The notes under the pieces are model-generated. The model was given only the letters and a program-made list of their open reading frames with translations. It did no database searches and was not told where the DNA came from. Of a stretch of 64,000 nucleotides of DNA, positions 1 through 12,526 are shown one piece after another. Origin of the DNA: Mauremys mutica (taxonomy: Eukaryota > Chordata > Testudines > Geoemydidae); NCBI RefSeq assembly GCF_020497125.1, contig NC_059080.1, positions 68,926,618-68,990,617 on the forward strand, in the 5' to 3' direction. Each line of letters starts with the position of its first letter. Positions within the stretch are counted from its first letter, which is position 1. A program made the translations under genes and the position numbers.

Positions 1-1548
1 TGTGTAAGTATGTGTTACTATTTTGTCAGTTGCTATTTACTGTTTAAAATTTAATGTCAAACTTCTCTGCTTTTCAAACAGTACTGAACTTTGTTTGCAA
101 AACTTTTTTTGGCTACTGTCATATTGAAGATTCTTCTCTTTAAAACTACATAGATTTTGCCAAATTAACTTTGAAGCTACGGGTTATATATGGTGTTTTC
201 TTATTAAATTGCACATAATTTAGAGCGTGTCAAAGAAAACAATTCTGACAGTGTAGCTGGGTTTTATTTCCTTTGCTTGTCAGGAGACTGTTTCAATTAA
301 GGAGATGTTTCAATTACAGTAGGAATTGCAACATAGTAAGGAAAGAGACAGAATTGTATTTACAAAAGTTTACTTTCCAAACCAAACTGCTGAAGATAAT
401 TAGCCAAAAGAAAAATACCAATCGACCTGTTCACTTTGTTCTCTGCCCCTTTTGGATTTTGTGCATTTTCTACCATTGCCAATTTCTTATTTCTGTCCTT
501 GCTTCCAGTCTCTCTCCCCCTACAGCTATTATTTCTGGGCACCTCTTTTCCCATACACAAATTCAATGTTTCCTGCTTTTGAATAGCAGTCTTCTAGCTT
601 CTAGATGTCCTCTTCTCTCATTTTACTCTCCCCACTCAAAACCCCTGAACATCATGGCAGCCTTCCCTCTGGCTAAAGACAGAAAGAACCTTTTTTTTCA
701 GTTGTTCACTAGAGAATGCTGCAAGATGTATCCTCTCATGGAGTCAAGAATTGGTTCTGCTGTGCTGCTAGCCTAGAAAACAAGAGGCCAAAACTCAAAT
801 ATAACCTCTGATGAAAATAACTGTATGAATTTTGCATCAATGGGTATTTTCAATTAAGAGCTATAATTGTACTTGTTTATGTTGTGCAAAGGGTGATGAG
901 AATAAGAGGATTGCACAGTAAGAGAATAATTTAGTATCCCATTGGAATTTAGATGTTGCCACAGATCTTGGTCCCCTTGTGCCACGGAGTATGTGAGGCA
1001 CTAGTTAAGGTGCTCTAAAACATCGGTAACCTGCTATTGTGTCTCTGCCACCTTAAGAATACTCCAAGCAAGGTAGACATGTTAAATCATGGATACCTGT
1101 GCATTTTGCTTCCATCTACAGACACCCAAGTTCACTGTAGTTTATGCAACAACATATATGTAGTGTAATCACAAGAGCATACTGTTGGGTTTAAGATGTT
1201 TGCAGTCTTGTCCACATCCACTCTTAGGAAAGGGTTAAAATGTCTAATATTAACGTCTGGCATGAGAGAAGTACAGTGATTGCACTTAAAATGTATCTGA
1301 GAGATTGCCAGTTCCAATGATATGTTCTATTACAAGTACAAAGAATCTCTCTCTAAATTACAGAATATTTTAAGATGCTTTTTAAATGCTACCACTGTGT
1401 ATTGTGGGATAGGGGTTAGATAGATCTTAGTTCATACATGAAGTGTATAAATAATAAGTACTAACACACTGCACTCACATATCCATATATACAAGTGTCT
1501 CAACATATTTCACAATTTAACTTCAAAACTTTAGTGAGCTAGGCAAAA

Positions 1549-1861
1549 ATGGTTACTTACCTGTACTGTTATTCTTCAAGATGTTTTTGCACACAGGTAT
1601 TCCACTCCCAGCACACCCAGCATGCTGGAGCCAAAGATTTTTTTTACAGAAGTACCTGTCAGGGCGTTGCATGCACCCTGCACATATTCATGGCCTCTCC
1701 TGAGCTTATAAAAGGGCAGTGCTGCCCCAATCCCCCTCAGTTCCTTCATGCCAGAAATATGATGAAACACGACTCCAATGCACAGGGAAGGAAGGGTTTA
1801 GTGGACTACACGCATGCAACATCATCTTGAAAAACAGTTACAATACAGGTAAGTAATAGTT
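1549..1861. repeat. Inverted terminal region of a DIRS-like element
   Basis: Two inverted arms of about 33 bp bracket this segment. The left arm starts ggttacttacctgta at 1550, and the right arm ends tacaggtaagtaat near 1859. The interior (reverse strand agtgcccttttataagctcaggagaggcc) recurs at 4253-4420, and the left arm recurs at 63813. It directly adjoins a DIRS-type recombinase remnant, and DIRS elements carry inverted termini, so I infer it is the element's end. A MITE is the alternative. Confidence 0.6.
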
Positions 1862-1950
1862 TTTGTTTCTTCAAGTGGTTGCACATGTGTATTACATAGC
1901 GGTAACTCACAAAGTAGTACTGTTAGGAGGTAAAGTCACTCTGAGCCCTA

Positions 1951-2700
1951 ATAGTGACTAGCCTTCCCAAAATTTGCATCAGATCTCAAAGCAGTCACAA
2001 TGGCGTAATGACGAGTGAAGGTATGAACTGAGGGCCAAGTGGCAGCTCTACGAACATCCAACATGGGTATGTCCTTCAGAAAAGCCACCGAATTAGCTTA
2101 TGTTCTCATTGAGTGAGCAGTCTCTGTGGAGGCGGTGTGTTCGCGACCCCATCAACCACAGTAATACAGGAAATATTCCATCTAGAAATTGTGTGTGATG
2201 TGACCTTTCATTCTATCAGCATAAGAAATACACAAATCAAGGAGACAAACTTGAAAGATTTAGTCCTGTACAGTTAAAAGATTAATGCACATCTTACATA
2301 CAAAGTACGTATACGTTCATCATCTTTATGTAAGTGTGGTTTTGAAGGAAGAAAACCAGTCAGTATATTGTCTGGCTCAGATGAAAGGCAGATACCACTT
2401 CAGTCAGGAACTTCGGCTGGGGCCACAAAGCTACATTATCTTTGAAAACATAGTATATATGGGAGTCCTGCCATGACAGTCTGAAGCTCATCCACTCTTC
2501 TGGCTAACATAATGACTATGAGAAAAGATGTCTTCTGACACAGGTGACACAAAGAACAGGTGGCCTATAGGTTCAAATGGAAGGCCCATTAAAGTGGCCA
2601 ATACAATATTAAGATTCCAAGGTGGCAAATGCATCCTTTATCCAGGGAAAGAATTAAACAATCCCTTTTAAAAGTCTAGAAACCATCAGGTTAAAAAAAA
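1951..2700 (-). pseudogene. DIRS-type tyrosine recombinase remnant
   Basis: Read on the minus strand in shifting frames, this shows the DIRS recombinase pattern in order: MVSRLLKGIV near 2690, WNLNIVLATLMGLPFEP near 2630, a putative catalytic-arginine block LARRVDELQ near 2500, and a C-terminal block AHSMR...DVRRAATWPSVHTFTRHY between 2121 and 1990. The final HTF..HY carries the likely catalytic tyrosine. Frameshifts and stops make it non-functional. DIRS elements insert by recombinase rather than by an integrase, and such copies are common in turtles and fish. Identification is from motif memory; a profile search would settle it. Confidence 0.78.
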
Positions 2701-2759
2701 AACCCAAACCCCAAAACACAGATCTTCCCTGAACTGGAGGACAAACTGAAGAAGTTCTT

Positions 2760-3420
2760 GGAATCCACTGGAAACAACTTTTTATTTCAGAAGGTTGCAA
2801 AGCAACGGGGGGAAAGGCTGTTCTAGACTGATTCTGACAAATAGGGAGGAAGTGGTTGAAAATTTGGTGGTGGAAGGCAGCTTGGGTGTAAGTTATCATG
2901 AAATGATGAAATCATGATTCTAAGGAATGGCAGAAGGGAAAACAGCATCTTAAAGACAATGGACTTCATGCAGGCAGACCTTAGCAAATGCAGAGAATTG
3001 GTAGGTAAGATGCTGTGGGAAGCAAGTCTAAGGCAAAAAAAAGTATTCAAGAAAATTGGCAGTTTTATTAAAGAGACATGATTAAAGGCACAAGAGCAAA
3101 CTCTCTCAGCATATAGAAAAGATAGGAAGTATGGTAAGAGACCACTCTGGCTTACCCAGGAGATCTTCAACAACCTGAAACTCAAAAACGAGTCATACAA
3201 AAAGTGGAAACTAGGTCAAATTATGAAGAATGAATATAAAAAACAAGACAAGCTTGTAGGGACAAAATTAGAAAGGCCAAAGCACAAAAAAAGATTAAAC
3301 TAGCTAGCAATATAGAGGCTAACAAGAAAACATTTTTAAAATGCATCAGAAGCAAGAAGATCAAGTGGTCCATTGCTCAATAAAGAGGGAAAGAGTAACA
3401 GAAAATATACAGGGTCTAGC
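2760..3420 (+). mobile_element. CR1 LINE fragment (linker before reverse transcriptase)
   Basis: Plus-strand translation gives CR1-like segments with stops and frameshifts: [20 protein letters not shown] near 3150-3210, then [20 protein letters not shown] near 3300-3360. These belong to the region between endonuclease and reverse transcriptase in CR1 ORF2. Both ends are truncated. It is antisense to CUL3. Confidence 0.75.
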
Positions 3421-3559
3421 TTATAAACCTGGCGAGACTTCCCCTCCCCCCCCCCTCCTTTCTCAGAATAATCAAAATAACAGCAAACAGAAATAAAGAT
3501 ATTTCTCCAGCAAACACACAATTGCAAATGTAAAAATTAATTATAGGACTAATCCGCCT

Positions 3560-3830
3560 TTCTAATACTCACAATACTGAATAGTAGAAAATACTTCAGG
3601 AAAACTTGGAGAGTCTGGAAATATGTCTGGCCTCTCTTAGATCCAAAGAGAGAACAAAGACCCCAACAAAGAACACAGACAAAGACTTCCCTCCACAGAG
3701 ATTTGAAATTATCTTGTCCCTTGATTGGTCCTCTGGTCAGGTGTTCATCAGGTTACTGCTTGTTAACCCTTTACAGGTAAAAGAGACCTTAACCCTTAAC
3801 TATCTGTTTATGACAATGGGTCTGTCTTAG
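3560..3830 (+). repeat. Possible LTR-type interspersed repeat
   Basis: The stretch gattggtcctctggtcagg followed by taaccctttacaggtaaaag and cttaacccttaactatct looks like a repeat I associate with turtle LTR elements. No open frame or paired LTR is visible here. Weak call. Confidence 0.3.
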
Positions 3831-4244
3831 TGTAGGAAACAGGGCATCATGACAAGCCTGAAAACCTGCTCCATGAGGTACAGGTCTCTCAAGATCTGTG
3901 TTCTTTTCTTGAAAGAGCAACAAATACTGCATCTCTCCTTAATGTGCCCCTTGCCGAGAAGAAAGGGCAGCACATGTGGGGGTAACTATTCAGGATATAC
4001 ACCCACATGACAGGCAGTGCATAAAGCCTGTTAAGCCCTGCATGGCAATGGTGCCTACCATCAAAACTAACAATGGCTAAAAAGCAAACTTTAAAACAAA
4101 AATCAAATAAAAATCATTTAACAAATATTAACTGCTAACTAACTATTTAGAGATAAGAAAACTAAACTAGCTATCTATGCATAAGAAAAAAATGTTAGGA
4201 AAACTGCAAAGCAAGCTCCAACTCAATCCATGGGAAAGAACTGA

Positions 4245-4420
4245 GGGAGTAGGGGTGTCAGTGCCCTTTTGTAGCCTCAGGAGGGGCCACAAGGATGTGC
4301 AGGGTGCATGCATCAACCTGATGGGCACTGCTACAGAAAACTGGCTCTAATGAGCTGGGCATGTGCACACCTGAGTGGGATACATGTGTGCATCCACCCC
4401 AAGTAGTAGTCATCCTGACT
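4245..4420 (-). repeat. Second copy of the DIRS-like terminal segment
   Basis: The stretch agtgcccttttgtagcctc through gtgcagggtgcatgc and tacatgtgtgcatcc matches the reverse complement of 1600-1725. It is therefore the same repeat in opposite orientation, without the recombinase part. Confidence 0.6.
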
Positions 4421-4581
4421 CCACAAGTGAGGAAAGCGAATCTCACATTAAATAATAATGACTGAACAAGGACACAATGAACATCTAGCACAGCCAGGAA
4501 AAGCACCCAATGTTCATCGAAGAAAATGACAAATCAGTAATTTCATAGCAGTAGAGTAAGTTATAAGTCTATGAGATAGAC

Positions 4582-4886
4582 CAGGGGTTCTCAAACTTCA
4601 TTGCAGCGTGACCCCCTTCTGACAACAAAAATTACTACACAACCCCAGTAGGGGTGGGATTAAAACCCAAGCCTGCCTAAGCCCTTGCCTGAGCCAAGGG
4701 TTTCAGCCCCAGGTAGGGAGCCTGTAACCTGAGCTTCATTGCCCAGAGCTGAAGGCCTGGGGCTTTGGCCCCAGGCAATGGGGCTCAGGCTTTGGCCCCG
4801 GCCCCCAGCAAGTCTAAAGCCAGCCCTGGCGACCCCATTAAAACGGGGGTCGCGACCCACTATGGGGTCCCGACCCACAGTTTTAG
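4582..4886. mobile_element. hAT-like MITE (CAGGGGTTCTCAAAC family)
   Basis: It begins caggggttctcaaac and has the pattern cagcgtgacccccttctg typical of this non-autonomous family. The interior is GC-rich with gggtcgcgacccac. The right end is decayed (cccgacccacagtttta), so no target duplication can be read. It resembles the elements at 15609 and 49055. Confidence 0.65.
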
Positions 4887-5180
4887 GGTCTCTCTCAAGT
4901 AAATCAGAACAGAGCCTAGAAAGTTTTAAAAAATAGTAATTTAATTTAAAAGCTACAGTCCTTCCACCTTCTTCTCCTTGTTGGAGAGGACTACATACTT
5001 TTTAAAAAAACAAACCATCCCCACTTAACTGAACTATTACTTTCTGTAAGTGCTTTGGATTTCCTCCTCATTTAAATTTTTGCTTTCAGGCTACTAGTCA
5101 ATGGCAACAGTTTTTATAGCTTAATATTTTCCTTTTGCTAGTGTGATGCATTTACCTTCAATGTAGATGCCAACATTTTA

Positions 5181-5450
<270 letters not shown>

Positions 5451-5488
5451 TTATAGTTAATGCCAGAACACATTAGGTACCTTATTGA

Positions 5489-5519
5489 GGGGGAGGGGGA
5501 GGGGGAGGAGAAGAGGGGG
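5489..5519 (+). other. G-quadruplex-type G-run block near an acceptor
   Basis: Four runs of five G (5489-5493, 5495-5499, 5501-5505, 5515-5519) with short loops fit a G-quadruplex pattern on the plus strand. In the CUL3 transcript the same bases are C-rich and sit 69-99 nt upstream of exon 14. Confidence 0.7.
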
Positions 5520-8339
5520 CAAAAAACCCATGATTGCTCAAAAAGATAATCCTTGGCTCTCAAAACTAAATTCTGATATGTAGATTCTTTAGATGATTGA
5601 AAAGTTAGAATTCATTTTGTGATAGTCAAATAAGCACTATGCAAAAAGGCTTATGATGAACATGGGTTGATTTAGAGAAAGTGGATTGTTTCACGTACAA
5701 TTTAAAGTCAACAGTTGCCAGTGTGATGAAAGGAACAAAATGAATAATTAGCTGTTAACACTCAATTTATCTCCTGAGAAAGCCAAAAGGGTTTATTTCC
5801 ATTCTGTCCAATGTTGCTTCATGGAATGAAACCTGAGCTTCAAAGTTACCTTCATCATCAGTTCAATGAAAAAAGTATACATAGCTTTCTGTTAGAAATT
5901 TCCTTGATTGCTATCAAAAGTACCTTATCAAGCCAGGTAAGGCAGTTCGTTAACATGAAAAGCTGACAGCCTTACAAGAAATATCAAATATGAGTCTCAT
6001 CCTGGCACCAGCTTTTTCACAAAAATGTGTTTTCTCACCCTCCTGTGGAGTACACTCCTAATAAAGTAAAGAGCTGCTTAAGATTAGTTTTATTTCCACC
6101 TTACACTCAGAAGAGAACAAAACTGACAGTCTGGTCCACCTCAGTTCAAAGTACAACAGATGACATTTGAAAGATAACTACTAAAACATTAGTAGTGCAA
6201 ACACTGTTAGAACCCATACAAAGCAAAATATTCCTTCACAAATATACTCTAGCAGTGCTTTGCACAGTCTTCTAAAGCAGTGTTATCAGCTTATCTATCA
6301 AGTCCTTCAAACTTCCATCAAGTGTTTCGGTAGTTTTAGTGCCTCTCGGAGTCGCTTGTTGGGAGAAATATAAGCTATGGCATGTTTTGCTGTCTTCTTC
6401 ATAAAAATGTTAACACTATTTGGATTCGCATAGAAAGTCAGTGTTCCTGAGAGTTCTACTGAGAGTCATTTAGAAGCTGAGGCATCAATCCTCATTTTCC
6501 CCCTTTTTTTTTTTTTTAAAATAGATGCTGAAGTTTTGAACTACTGCAATGTGCTTTCCGACTGTGTTAGCAGAACACCTTCACATTATACCCGCCAATA
6601 CCCAAAAAGCCCACCTCTAGGGTGACATGAAGAGCGGATTTGCTCATTTCTAGTTTCATTTAAATATAACCACCAATTTGGTTCTATCCTGTATTTGTTT
6701 ATCAAGTTTCAGCTAAAGTGCATTTTTAAAGACTAAATTACAATCATTTTTGTCTTGAAAAATGAACCTTATTGCAGTGGCATAATCAGGACCACTTCAG
6801 TAAACCAAAAGGAAGTGGATCTTGGCCATATAAATTAACTACTTACAACGATGAGTAAATAAGCTTTTTAATTATTTAAATTTAATGCCTCAAGGCCAGC
6901 AGTTCCAGCACAACCTACTGCTGCCAATGAGATTTCAGTCCAACACCCTGATTTCTAATGCCAAAGGATTAAAATCAATCCATCAATAATCATTGCTGTA
7001 CTTTTCACCTCAATAAAGTATTCTGACTACTGCCATTGAAAGTGAAATACAGAACTAAAATAAAAATTAAGAACCAGTTTTTAATGTTGCACATCCTTAT
7101 TAACCAGGCCCGGGGGAGTGGGGGTTCACTACATACTGTGCGTATTTTAATTCTCAACATTACAGTTTGTCCTTAAACTGACACTTGCATTAAATCTGGT
7201 CTTTCAGAAATGCACAAATTGCCTTTAAATAAGCATCACAGAAACGGTTTGATGCTGTGATATGATGAGCACCATCCACTAGTTGACTTCGGTGGGGGTG
7301 GAGGGTAATCAGCAATTTGTAGCACAGAAAGGTTTCTAGAAGAAGGGTACAAGAATTACAATTTTTCTATTAATATGAACAACAGGAGTTACTGCATCCC
7401 AACAAAGTTTAAGTCATCAGCATGTTATTTTTACAAATGCACATCTTTTTATAAAGACACTTAAATATCTTTTTAAGATTTAAAATAGATATTTTTAAAG
7501 TGTTTTCCTCCCTACTTTCAGTTATCTGGTATGTTATAGCCATTTCATTTTGGGGAGAAAAGCTCTAATTACAACCTATTATGCAGCTGAACATATCTAA
7601 AACAGATCTAAAGGAGCTGTGTCTGGAAACGACACAATAGGCTGCAATAACTAACAAACAATACACTGTGTCAAATTGCAGACATCTTAAGTTTTTTTCT
7701 TATAGCAAGGAATTAAGTAATTGTTTCAACATTAACATGGTTGAAAAATCCACAGAGACAAAGAATTTTATATTGTACAGGCTTCACCAACCTTTAAAGC
7801 TCTCCCAACGTGGAAGAGGGGAAAAAAGGAACAGCATGAATTAAGAAGTCAGACTAAACTTTTAATGAACTAGTTTTGCTGAATTATGTAACAATTTCAT
7901 ACATATCAAATCTTGAATTTCACATTGGACATGGTTAGGGATGGGACAAATCTTCAGTTTATATTCGATTTGTGAACAAATCAAGCTTTTGATGATATAT
8001 ACTTCAAAATATTTAATCATTCTTCACCAGACACTGAAATAAACAACAACATAAGTTTTGAATATAAGGAGCAACCCACTTGGAAAGAATGGGATAAGTT
8101 ATTAAGAGAATACAAAACCCTAAGCTATTCAGAAAAATTTCTCTCTCATGTGGAAGCACCAATGAGCCCATTTTTTCCCCTCACAAAAATATCCAACTAG
8201 TTACACAAAGCCCTAACATATGAACCTCCAATAATTAAAAAGCAAAACTCTTTTCTTGAAGTCTAAATGGTATGACTCTGTGCTCCTACAGTACCTTATC
8301 AACTATGAAGTGTCAAGCACTGCTCCAAAAGAGAAAGTA

Positions 8340-8878
8340 CACTTCTACCCCGCGCTACATCGAACTTGCTTTGGCCCCCCTGCTCCTTGTCCCCTGACCG
8401 CCCCCCCCCCCCGAGACCCGCATCCCTAATCACCCCCAGGACCCCACCCCCAACCCAACCCCCCTGCTCTCTGTCCCCATCCCATCCACACAAACCCCAC
8501 CCCGACAGGCACTCACCGGCAGTGGCGGGAAGCGGAGCAGCCCGGCCCCAGGCCGCTCTACTCTGCCAGCTCCCAGCCGCGGTACTCCGCTTCCCGCCGC
8601 CGGTGAGATTGGGGAAAGGATGCCCCCAGCACTCACCTGCAGTGGGAAGCGCAGCGACACAGTGCCAGCTCGCTCCGCTTTCCTTGCCCCGGCCCCAGCG
8701 TGTCGCTGCGCAGCGGAGTACGGGGGGGCGTCCTTTCCCCAACCTCCCCGCACTCACCGGCGGCGGGAAGCGGAGCGCTGTGGCTGGGAGCTGAGGCACT
8801 GATCCGTGGGAGCGCTGCTTTACCGTGTTGTATGTGAACCTCTGTTATATCGGGTTGCGTTATATCGGGGTAGAGGTG
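8340..8878. mobile_element. GC-rich TA-flanked DNA element (Tc1/mariner-type ends inferred)
   Basis: Terminal inverted repeats cacttctaccccg (left) and cggggtagaggtg (right) are each bordered by TA, as expected for Tc1/mariner-type insertion. The interior is strongly GC-rich with repeated cgggaagcggagc units in both orientations and a 12-C run at 8401. Long open frames over it on both strands are composition artefacts. Confidence 0.6.
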
Positions 8879-10292
8879 TATTTGCTTTAGTTACCACTTA
8901 TCCAAAATGGGGCTAAGAGCTTAGGGAAATTTAAAAGTTAGAGTTATCAGTGGCAGGGCTGGGAACAGAAGCCCGATTAGACAAAATTCCTTCCTCTTTT
9001 GCAAAGGCATAATTTTTTGTTGGTGCCTCTGCTTATTGTCAGCACAAAAGTTACTTGAACTTCTTCAGTGTTATATTGTACTACTGTATCCTTTACAGTA
9101 CTGACGTTATAGAGTGCTGAAAGCAGAATGCTGCATATGGGAGCTGGGTCACTCGAAGGTCTATAGAGTGTCATAGGGTAGCTGGTCCCTGTGAGTAGAC
9201 CAGAACCAGCTCCCATGTATCAGGGTAGGTGGGCCCAAATGCACCAATTAAAGGAAGCAGGATTACACCTGGGTCTATACAGACCTATCAGAGGGCAGGG
9301 AGGGGCTAAGTTATTGGGACAGGCTGGGTCTGAGAAATGGAGCTAATTTCTGTGGAGCAAAGGGCCAGGTACCAGGAAGTATCCCTGGTGCTGGTGTTCC
9401 AGAAATGAAGCAGAGCTGGCTGGGACTGGGAAGCTGCAAGAAGCAGGATCACCAGAGACTGTGGGAGGGGAGACCATGAAACCCAGGACAAGGGTGAGCT
9501 AAGGGACTATTTCTGTTTGCTTTATTCACTTATATTTGGACAATAAGCCTTCTTAAAGCATTCGGTGTGGCAGCATACGATTGGAAGCTGGGGAGAAGCC
9601 CTGGCATACCACAATGAGATTTTACACATACCAAGCAATTTCCTGGCTATTTTGGAACGGGGCAAAAAATCTCCTGACCCCCATCAAAAGATAGAAGAAA
9701 TCACTTCAAGTCAATCTAAGTGTGAAACTGCAGTGGCCTCTATCCCTCCACTTGGGATCTGGCTAGCAATAGACCGTGACCCCACAAAGTGACGAGACTT
9801 CCTCATTCACCTTCTCCCGACATTGGCCAAGATGGCCATCCATCACATTAGAAAAGGAAGCTGGACAGGAGGGTGCTCTCTGACTGTGGGGCCTACTTCT
9901 GATCGCTCCTTAAGTCATGTCTCTGGGCAGAGTTTCTCTGGGTGGTGTCCACTGACTCCCTGGATGCCTTGAGGGGCAAGGGTCGCTGTCTGGGATTCTC
10001 TGCTTGGTGTCTCCCCCTGGGTCCCTTATTTCATCCCTGTGACCTGCACTCCTTGTCCCCAGGATTTAGTTGATGCCTGGGTTTGGTGGCTCCTCCCCTT
10101 TATGCTCAAAGCCTTTAGCAATGGGCAGGGCCATGCCCGCCCACCCCAGTGCCTCAACAGGTTCCCACTGTTTGTGGGGACAGCACTGTTAAATCAACAG
10201 TCTATAGAAGACAATCTAAAAACGAGAACTCACTGTCCATTTTGGCTGCTGTGGTGATCTCTACCTGTCCACTCTCCAATCAGTACTTGTTA

Positions 10293-11518
10293 CTCCTGGG
10301 GGAATTCTGTGCCACTGCATGTGCGCAGAATTCATGTCCCACGCAGAAAAATGACTTTCTGATAGGGAAGCTGCAAGAGCGGTCACGCAGCACTCTGCAG
10401 CAGCGTAGGTACATCGATTCACGTACCCGGAGCAGCCGGCAACACGGTAAATCACCACAGGGCTGGGGACACCCCAGCCAGTGGCTCCTACCATGAGCTG
10501 GAATCAGCTGCTGGGCTCAAGGCAGGAGAGGAGTTGCTGGGGCTGTGTCAGACCCACCTCCAGATGCAGAAAGTGCAGTATCCGCCACTGCTGCCTGCCT
10601 CCAAAGCTCTTCAACTGTGGGGGGGAAGGATCACTGTATGGGAAGCTGCTCCCCCGTCCACCCAATCCCTGTGCATCCAGACCTCCGATACCCAGACACC
10701 CGTGCCAAGCCTCACGCGGTACATCGAGAACTCCCCTAGTCCTCCATACCCAAACCCCATCCCCCTGAACCTCAACCCCCCTGCACCCAGACCCCCTGCC
10801 TCTGGATCCCCACTCTATACCCAGACTACCCCCCACTGAGCTCCCTGCACTCAAACACCCACCCTGATGCCCCACTCCCTGCACCAGCCTGAGCCCCCAC
10901 ATCCAGATCTCCACACCACTGACCCCCAACCAGCTGCACACAGACCCCTACACCACCAAGCCTCACCCCCCCAGCACCCAGACCCGCCACTGAGACCCCC
11001 ACACCCAGACTCCTCCGCTGAGCCCCAACCACTTTCACCTGGAAGCCCCTGGAGAGTCCCATTGCCCCTGCACCTGGAACCCCCCCAATGAGCCTCTGTG
11101 CATCCAGATCCCCCCTACACCTAGACCCCACACTGAGTTTCTTGCATTCAGATTGTCCCACACAGAATCCTCTCACGCCACACCTGGATCCACTCACACT
11201 TGGATCCTTCCTGGTTGAGACTGCCTGCCCCACACCTGGTGCACCTGGCGCAGAGGGGAAGGCCCCACGGTGTTTCTGGGGTAGGCCCAGGCCTTGTGCT
11301 GTATCAGGGTCGGGTGCAGCCTCGCCACTGAGTCCATGTCCCGGGGATAGGAGCTGGAGGGCTGCAGAGTGATCTCCCACCTTCATGCAGCCAGTGGCCT
11401 GTGCTCCCCACTGCCATGCTGGAGTCTCTGCATTTATTTATTGACAAATAAAACTTGCAGAATTTTAAAATACTGTGCGCAGAATTTCTAATTTTTTGGC
11501 GCAGAATGCTCTCAGAGG
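10293..11518 (+). mobile_element. TA-flanked MITE, copy 1, with C-rich core
   Basis: The left end is ctcctgggggaattctgtgcc and the right end is ggcgcagaatgctctcagag, imperfect inverted repeats flanked by TA. The 3' part ttgacaaataaaacttgcag matches the copies at 49922 and 50741. The core (about 10640-11190) is a degenerate CCCA/CACCCAGAC minisatellite absent from copy 2. Confidence 0.7.
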
Positions 11519-12340
11519 TATTCTTGTATGAAATAGATAAAGAATAGCAAACCTTGTGTAGTTGCAAAGGCAACTGAAAAATAAAGTAAGTCTATCAACC
11601 TTTGTGTTTTGCATAAGCACTTACACATCACTGATCTATGTTCTGGCCATCTTATGCTTTTGTGAATGCATGCACTTACTATCTGCAAAGTCATGCTATC
11701 ATAGCACATCATGAGGTCAACAGAACAAAGCATCACTATTTTACTGGTGCTGAATATATTAACTACTATTCAGCAATCAAATAAAGGCAGATTCTTCCTA
11801 TTCCGAGGTTTGATAACTCAGAATATGAAACATGTATCAAGAATAAAAATTTCTTCAAGAAAAAAAAAAAAAGACCAAACAAAATGAAATCAGTTTTTGT
11901 AATGCTTTAGGTACAAGTGGATCCTCGAGTATTTAAATAAATGGACCCAAAACAATTTGGGCCCCATCTTCACTGGCTGGCTATACTGAATTAAAGCCTT
12001 TTAACTTGAAGTCTTAAAACAGTATTTTATACTGCTGTGCAGAATATCTTTCCCCTATACGCAGCTGGGGTCTAAAGGTATATACTTCTAAATCCTGAGT
12101 TTCTGGACTAGAGAATGACTAAGGCAATCAGCCAATTTTCAACACCTTTAAAGGAAACGAATGGTTAAGGGTGTTAGGGACGAATGAGGTATATTCCCTT
12201 GGCATCAAAAGATCTTTGTACATAGGTCACGATTTCCTACACAACTTATGTATAATACCATAGATCTACATATGCTCTGCATCTATCTGCAGAATACATT
12301 TTAACATTTTTTTAAAGTCAGCTTAGAAAGCCACAAATCA

Positions 12341-12526
<186 letters not shown>

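Noticed and set aside
273..776. 167-codon open frame on plus
   Set aside because: Intronic and antisense to CUL3, with no domain, composition or splice context of a gene; hydrophobic low-information sequence.
2823..3200. 125-codon minus-strand frame
   Set aside because: Shadow of the plus-strand CR1 fragment, whose translation is recognisable.
8299..8802. Overlapping long open frames on both strands
   Set aside because: They coincide with the GC-rich TA-flanked element; stop codons are rare there because of composition. Proline- or glycine/arginine-rich translations match no family.
10481..11386. Open frames of up to 186 codons on both strands
   Set aside because: Caused by the C-rich minisatellite core of MITE copy 1; proline/histidine-rich translations without domains.
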